Shown in pieces: positions 1 to 6,000 of a stretch of DNA of 7,835 nt. The notes beneath the pieces are model-generated. The model made no database searches. It had not been told where the DNA came from and saw only the letters and a list, made by a program, of their open reading frames with translations. Source of the stretch: CAYYAU01 sp964469765 [NCBI: uncultured Clostridia bacterium] (GTDB lineage: Bacteria; UBA6262; WVXT01; CAYYAU01); contig CAYYAU010000051.1 in NCBI GenBank assembly GCA_964469765.1, positions 1-7,835 of the forward strand, written 5' to 3'. Both the position numbers and the translations under genes were made by a program. How positions within the stretch are numbered: the first letter of the stretch is position 1; each line of letters opens with the position of its first letter.

Positions 1-3000
1 CTGAATTTAAAGTAAACTCTAAATTAATATTATTTTCTTTATTCAAAATATTATCTGTAAATCTTAAACCTTCTTTAAGTCCTGTGTATTCTACCACATC
101 ATTTTTCCCTGTTCCATCTCCTGTAATCTTTATTCCTATACTGCCATTTAATATTGAAAACCTACCAATTTTCTTTATTCCTTTAATCTCATAGGTTTCA
201 TTTTCTCTAAGAATCCTTAATTCGCTATCTATTAAATACATACTTACTTGACTGTTGTCTACAACCTTTCCTTCTAAAATCTGGAGTTCAAATACACTAA
301 ATTCTGTTTTTACATATTGTGTTGCTGATTCAATATTTCCATTTTCATCAAATTTTGGATTTTCCACATAAGTTGTCCCAATACTTGAATTCCATAAAAG
401 ATTGTCACGATTGCTTATGTTTATGTTATTTAACCCAAGACTAACCACATCAGATGTTGAAATATCAAGGATTCCTGAAACATTTATCTCTTCTTCAGTT
501 GCTTTATACTCTGTAACCCTAATCATTCCTTCACCAATAAGTAAACTCTGGTAAGGAATAAGCTCTTTTCCCTTTTTATTAAAGACTTCTAATCCGTTTA
601 TACTAACGAATACTTTTTTATCTTCTGATAAGACCGGCGTTGAACTCTGCCAACGTCCTCCAATTTCTCTTGTTGATAAGGTTAATTTATCTTTTACTAA
701 TTTAATTCTATCTTCATTTGTCCTTCCTCTAACAAAAAGTTCTTCACCAGCCTCTTTTGTATTTGTTAGAATTCTTGTTTGAATCCATTTGTTTTCTTCT
801 TTAACAGCTTCTGTAAATACTGCTTGGAATCTGCCTTTTGGGTCAAAAATAGTTAAACTTCTTTCATCTATTGTAAAATCAATTCCAAAGTATTTTCCTT
901 CCCCAAAGCCTGTTGTTACTTGTTCTATTGCTTCCTGACTAAATGACTTTAAGGCATTATTAAACTCTTCTTCAAACCCATTTACTAATGTTGAGTTTTC
1001 ACCAAGTTTGTATTTGTATTCCCCTTCTTCCTCAGCAATGTTTTGGATGTGAATCTCTTTTCCACTAAATGTTGCATCTAAATTACCCTTTTCATCCCGA
1101 TAACCCCAGATTGTATATTTATTAGCCTTATTATCAAAATATCCGATGTATTTCTGGCCTGTCTCTATATTAAATGTTGTAAGGATATATTCATCCTTTC
1201 CTTTTGCAAATCTTGCAATACTACCCAACTGCTGTGTATAAACTTCTCCAAATAGAATGTTTCCTTCATCAACCATTAATCCCATCTCTAAATCTTGAAG
1301 GTCTTCTAAACCAACTTTACTTAGTTTGTTATGAAGTGCTTCTTCAGTTAAGACTTCAGGTAGTATATCTGAAGTAAACTTACCAGTAACTAATAAAGGT
1401 CCTGTTATGTTATAAATACCTCTTAATTCATCCTTTATTTCATTAATATTAGGTATCTGACTTTGGAAGGATAATTCTTGAGACTCATTTATTCCTAAAC
1501 TTCTAAGTTTGCGTCGCAGAATACCTTTTACTTTATCAGTCAATCCCTCTGCATATTCAAATTTCTGACTATTAAATTTGGCAACTACAGTGCCTTTTTT
1601 TAACGTTATTTCTTTCTCATTAAATTTAATATCAACAAGTTTCTTGCCATCTTTATTATAAAGTGCTTTATCCTTTAAGTATTCTGTAAGTTTTCCATCT
1701 TCATTCAATATTGGAACTGCAAAGAATTTCCCATCTTGTGTAAATAATATCGGTGGTTGAATAACTCCTTTTATTATTAATGCTTGAATTATTTCTGGGT
1801 TATCTTCAGGTAGGCTATTATCGCTAAATACGGCTTTAGTCTCAACAAGTTGCATCTGTTTGCCTGCAATTTCAGCTTCCGTTGCATCCTGCTTGAGAGT
1901 TACGTCTTTACCAAAGGTTACTCCTGCTATAACCGAACCCTGTCTTAGAGTTACCCCTGGTCCTAATACTTGCCATTGTCCCTGGCGCATACTTATAACT
2001 GCTAATTTTTCACTCCCTCCTTGACTTACTTCATATCCTACAATACTCTCATTCTCTACAACCTCTTTTATACACGCATCAGTTGCAATCTCCTGCGGTT
2101 GAACAATCTCAGACTGTTTTAAAGGTTCTTTCGGTGGTGCTCTAACTCCAATAAACATCCGCTCTCCTGAGTTTAATATAAACTCCCCATTAAATAAAAC
2201 AATACCCCCATTTTGTATATTCAATTGTAACTCAAATCCTTTCTGTAATACCCCAGAAACTATCCTTCCACCATCATCAATCAGCCGATAAGCAGTGTTA
2301 ACTAATATAAAAAATCTATTATCTTCTATCTGTATTCTTCCAAACTCTTTTATCTCAATTATCTGATTATCTGTAAATGTTGTTATTGGTATTCCTGATT
2401 TGAGTGTTATGGACGATATATGGCCTTTCATCATTATGCCTATACCCGGCACATTTATTCCTGTTGGACAGTTTATATCTATATCTTCACTTCCCACTGT
2501 AATTGGTAGGTAATTGGTTTGTCCTTCAAGAGTTCCTATAAATGCTAACTGGGCTTTGTCCTGTTTTAATGTTATTTTTCTAAAATCTAATTTACCATCA
2601 TTATCAGTATCAATATCTTCTATCTTTAAGTGTTTATTTACTAACCCTTCCGGTAATGTTCCACCTGATAGTTCAGTTGAGACTTCGCTTAGTTCTTTAT
2701 TGAATACATCATTAGCCTTCCCTTCAATCATCCCAAATAAGCTTCCATTTGCCATAAAGCCCTTTATTACGGCAGTTCGCTCTACCTTATCCAGTTTAGC
2801 ATAGTTATTTCCATAATCTGAGAAACTCATATCTATTCTTAACTCATCCTTTAAATATGCTACACCGCCTTTAGTTATAACTGTTGCTTTCTTACCTTTT
2901 ATTGTTATTTCAGCTTCCTGACCATTCACAAAAACCATCTCTAATTTCCCAGTATCGTGATTCGGTTTACATCCTACCTGGAAATTACCTCCAAAAAATT

Positions 3001-6000
3001 CTCTATTAGCAATATGCGTGAGATTGTATAATGAATCAACTAAAACAGGTTGAAGTCTACCACTTATTTTTCTCATTTCGTAAATAAACGCATCTGTTCC
3101 CATTAACTTTGTTCCTTCTTTATACTGAATTTGACCAGATAACTGACCAGTACTTACATTCCATAATTTCTCAAATAACCCTAACTTTTTAGCTTCTTTT
3201 CCTACAGAAGGAGCTGGTAATTCTTGTTTTTTGGGTATGAGGCTTTGTTTTAACTCTGTGAGTTTCCCTTTAAATTTCTGAAGTATACCTGCCTTCAAAA
3301 GTGGAATTTCACTATCTTTAAACATAGGTATATTTATACTACCAGTTTCTGGGTCAAACTTAATCTCAAAGGATTTGATACCTGATTCATTTATTAATTT
3401 ATCTTCAACCTCTTGAAGTTTAGTTTTATCTCCACCATATAAAGCACCTACTTCTGAAAACTGGTGGATATCTATCTTAACTGATTTTATCTCTATATCC
3501 CTAACATTTATTTCTTTGTTTTTCTTTAACTTAATACCTAATTCAACCTCAACAATATGCTGTAAAATCTTGTTTTCATCAATGAGCTCTTGAAGTTTAT
3601 CCGGAGTTAGTTTATCTAAATTAATTCCTTTCTTTATAAGCCTTTGTTTCTGTAGTATCTTTAGAATCTTCTTCATTCCTTGAGGACCTAATGTCGCAAT
3701 ATCCTTTATATTCTCTATAGTAATACTTACAAAAGCATTTCCATTTGCAAGGTCTATACTTATTCCTGTTGCAAACTGAAGAATATCTAAGTTTCCTCTT
3801 ATGTTAATCTTCTTTGCATATTCTGTTATAAATTGAGATGCTGCCTCCTTTTCTCCTTCATTAAATATTGGTGTAATAATAACTTTACTTCCATCTTTGT
3901 TTACTATCATTCCAATAAAGAACTTTCTTTTATCAACATCTATACCTATTTCCTTCATAATATCACGAACTTCTTTGGTAATTTTCTGAGCATTCTCATC
4001 CATATTCTTAACTATATCTTTAATTGCTTGTATGCCTTCAACTTCATTTCCTATTTTAATCTGCTTACTCTCAAAGTCATACTTTACTTCAACATTCGTT
4101 ATGCCTGCTTTTTTATATGCATTAAAAAGGGTTTCTCCCGTTTTCCTATCAAACTTTTTTAATCCCATCATATTAACAAACTTACTCAATGACTTTATAA
4201 TCTCAGTAATACTGTTATTCAAATCTAATTTGAAGCTTATCTCCTTTATCTTAATTCCGCTCCTTGTTGATTCTATCTTTACATTAAACTTACCATTACT
4301 AAACTTACTCATACCTGAATCCTCAAATGCTTTGGTATACTCTTCTATTTTTACTTTTTCCTTTCCTTCCATCATATCGCCTAATCTTTTAATCTCTTCA
4401 ATTTCCATATCTTTAAACTCAACTGTTAATGTCCCAGTTTTTTTATCAAATATGGCTTTTGCAAACTTGTCTTCTTTGAAAGCATTCATTATATCAATTA
4501 ACCTTGCATCATATCCAATTATCTGTAAGACTTCTACTAAATTCTTTATCTTACCAATATCTGTTTGAGGAGCCTCTTTTATCTCTCTTAATGCATCTAT
4601 TTTTGCTTTTCCAAACACAGCCTCTAATTTTGTTAAAAATTCCTCTTCTAAATTCCCTAAGTTTAGAAACTCTCTACCTGTTGTAGTTTTATAATTATTA
4701 AGAATGTTATGGAACTTTCTATTAAATGTTTCTTTCGTGATTTTTCCCTTGTCAAATCTATTAATCAAGTTTCCAATATCTTTTACAACCATCCTCTCAT
4801 ACTTAATATCAACATAGGCTTCAGCAAACCCTTCAGTAAACCCTCGCAAGAATGCATTTAAGTAATCATTCTTCGTATCTATTTTACTTGTGCCCCATGC
4901 TATCACTCCATATGCAAGTTGTCGCTGGACTCCACTCATACTAAAGCCTGAACCAGAAATTATACCTATAGGATTCATAATAAATCCTCTTAATAACTGA
5001 GTAGCAAATGGACCCATTCTTTTCTTTTCTGCAATATGTTCTACCAATGCCTGCCGGAAGGATTTAATTATTACATCTCTTAAAGTTCTTACGGGAGCAT
5101 TTAATAACTGAGTACGAGTAAGATGAGGAACTGGTTTTAGGAAAAGGTCTTTAACAAAATCAAAACCTCGGCCGATTATCTCATTTATACCTTTGAAAAT
5201 ATTACTAACTCCTTTTGAAATGAAACTGAAGAAATTCTTTACAGAAGTGAAGAACCCTTTAATTGAACTTATCACAATTTTAGATATGCTCGTTACTACA
5301 CTCTTTATCCCTGTAAATACTGCTGAAAATACTGATTTGAAAAAGTTACCTATACCGCTTACCAGATTACCTACTGCATTTGAAACAGAAGAAATAAAAG
5401 AAGAAACTCCTCTACCAATAGAACCGATTAAGAATGTTCTTCCTATAGCAGGTGTTTGTGCTCCTTGTGTTGCTCCAGATAAATTTGTCCCAGACATAAT
5501 ATTATTCATAACATTTTGACCCAGTTGAGCACCTACACTGGTAAGGAAGGTCATAACCCCGGCTTTAAATGCATCTGACCACGTTCCTCCATTCATCTTT
5601 ACCCATATAGCCTCAGCAAAAGCTGCCCCTAATGGTCCACCAAACATAAACCCAATAGTACCAATAAACGCATGGACAAACTTAGCAAAAAAGCTGCTAC
5701 TGGAAGAAACTTTTGTACGGACACTATCCTCTGTTATATTTGTCTCATTAGTTTTAGTAAGGTTACCCTCCTCATCATATTCGTACGTTTCATCTAACTC
5801 TTTATTAATCCATGTTTCAGAAGTATAACTGCCACCGAATACCCCACCTGAACTGCCTTTATGTCGTATATATGCGTAAAGCTTATGATGAGCAGAGATT
5901 TTTTGGCCTTCGGTGTTATACTTGATATTTGTATAGTGGTCCCATCCATTACCTGAATCATTCTTTCCAGCAATCCAATTCCAGGTGGTATACGTCTCTG

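Larger units (their letters stand above)
1..3154 (-). other. Beta-rich C-terminal part of the visible protein (residues 1561-2611)
   Basis: From S-T-G-Q-L-S-G onward the protein changes to short alternating strands and Gly/Asp/Asn turns, with few long helices. It contains one DxDxDG loop (2611-2576), six I/V/L-T-L-[KRS] strand motifs, and YD-like turns such as Y-N-K-D-G-K-K (1660) and F-D-P-K-G-R-F (847). A Pro-rich linker, G-V-R-A-P-P-K-E-P, sits near 2120-2150. The composition fits an extracellular beta-solenoid, beta-sandwich series or further degenerate beta-shell, but no named family could be assigned. The frame is still open at the left edge of the window. Confidence 0.5.

Noticed and set aside
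2514-2804. Plus-strand open frame of 96 codons
   Set aside because: Antisense to the part that encodes the DxDxDG loop; Ser/Leu-rich shadow without any motif.
3833-4162. Plus-strand open frame of 109 codons, very rich in Phe, Ile, Tyr and Asn
   Set aside because: Antisense to the alpha/beta repeat region and overlapping another antisense frame. The composition is that of AT-rich shadow sequence.
4032-4568. Plus-strand open frame of 178 codons, rich in Leu, Ser, Ile and Phe, looking like a membrane protein
   Set aside because: It lies wholly antisense to the giant frame. Its hydrophobic look comes from reading the complement of Lys/Glu/Asn/Ile-rich codons. No ribosome site or recognisable family was seen.
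5193-5519. Plus-strand open frame of 108 codons
   Set aside because: Exactly opposite the amphipathic repeat; its Thr/Leu/Pro/Ile pattern mirrors the Ser/Gly/Lys codons on the coding strand.
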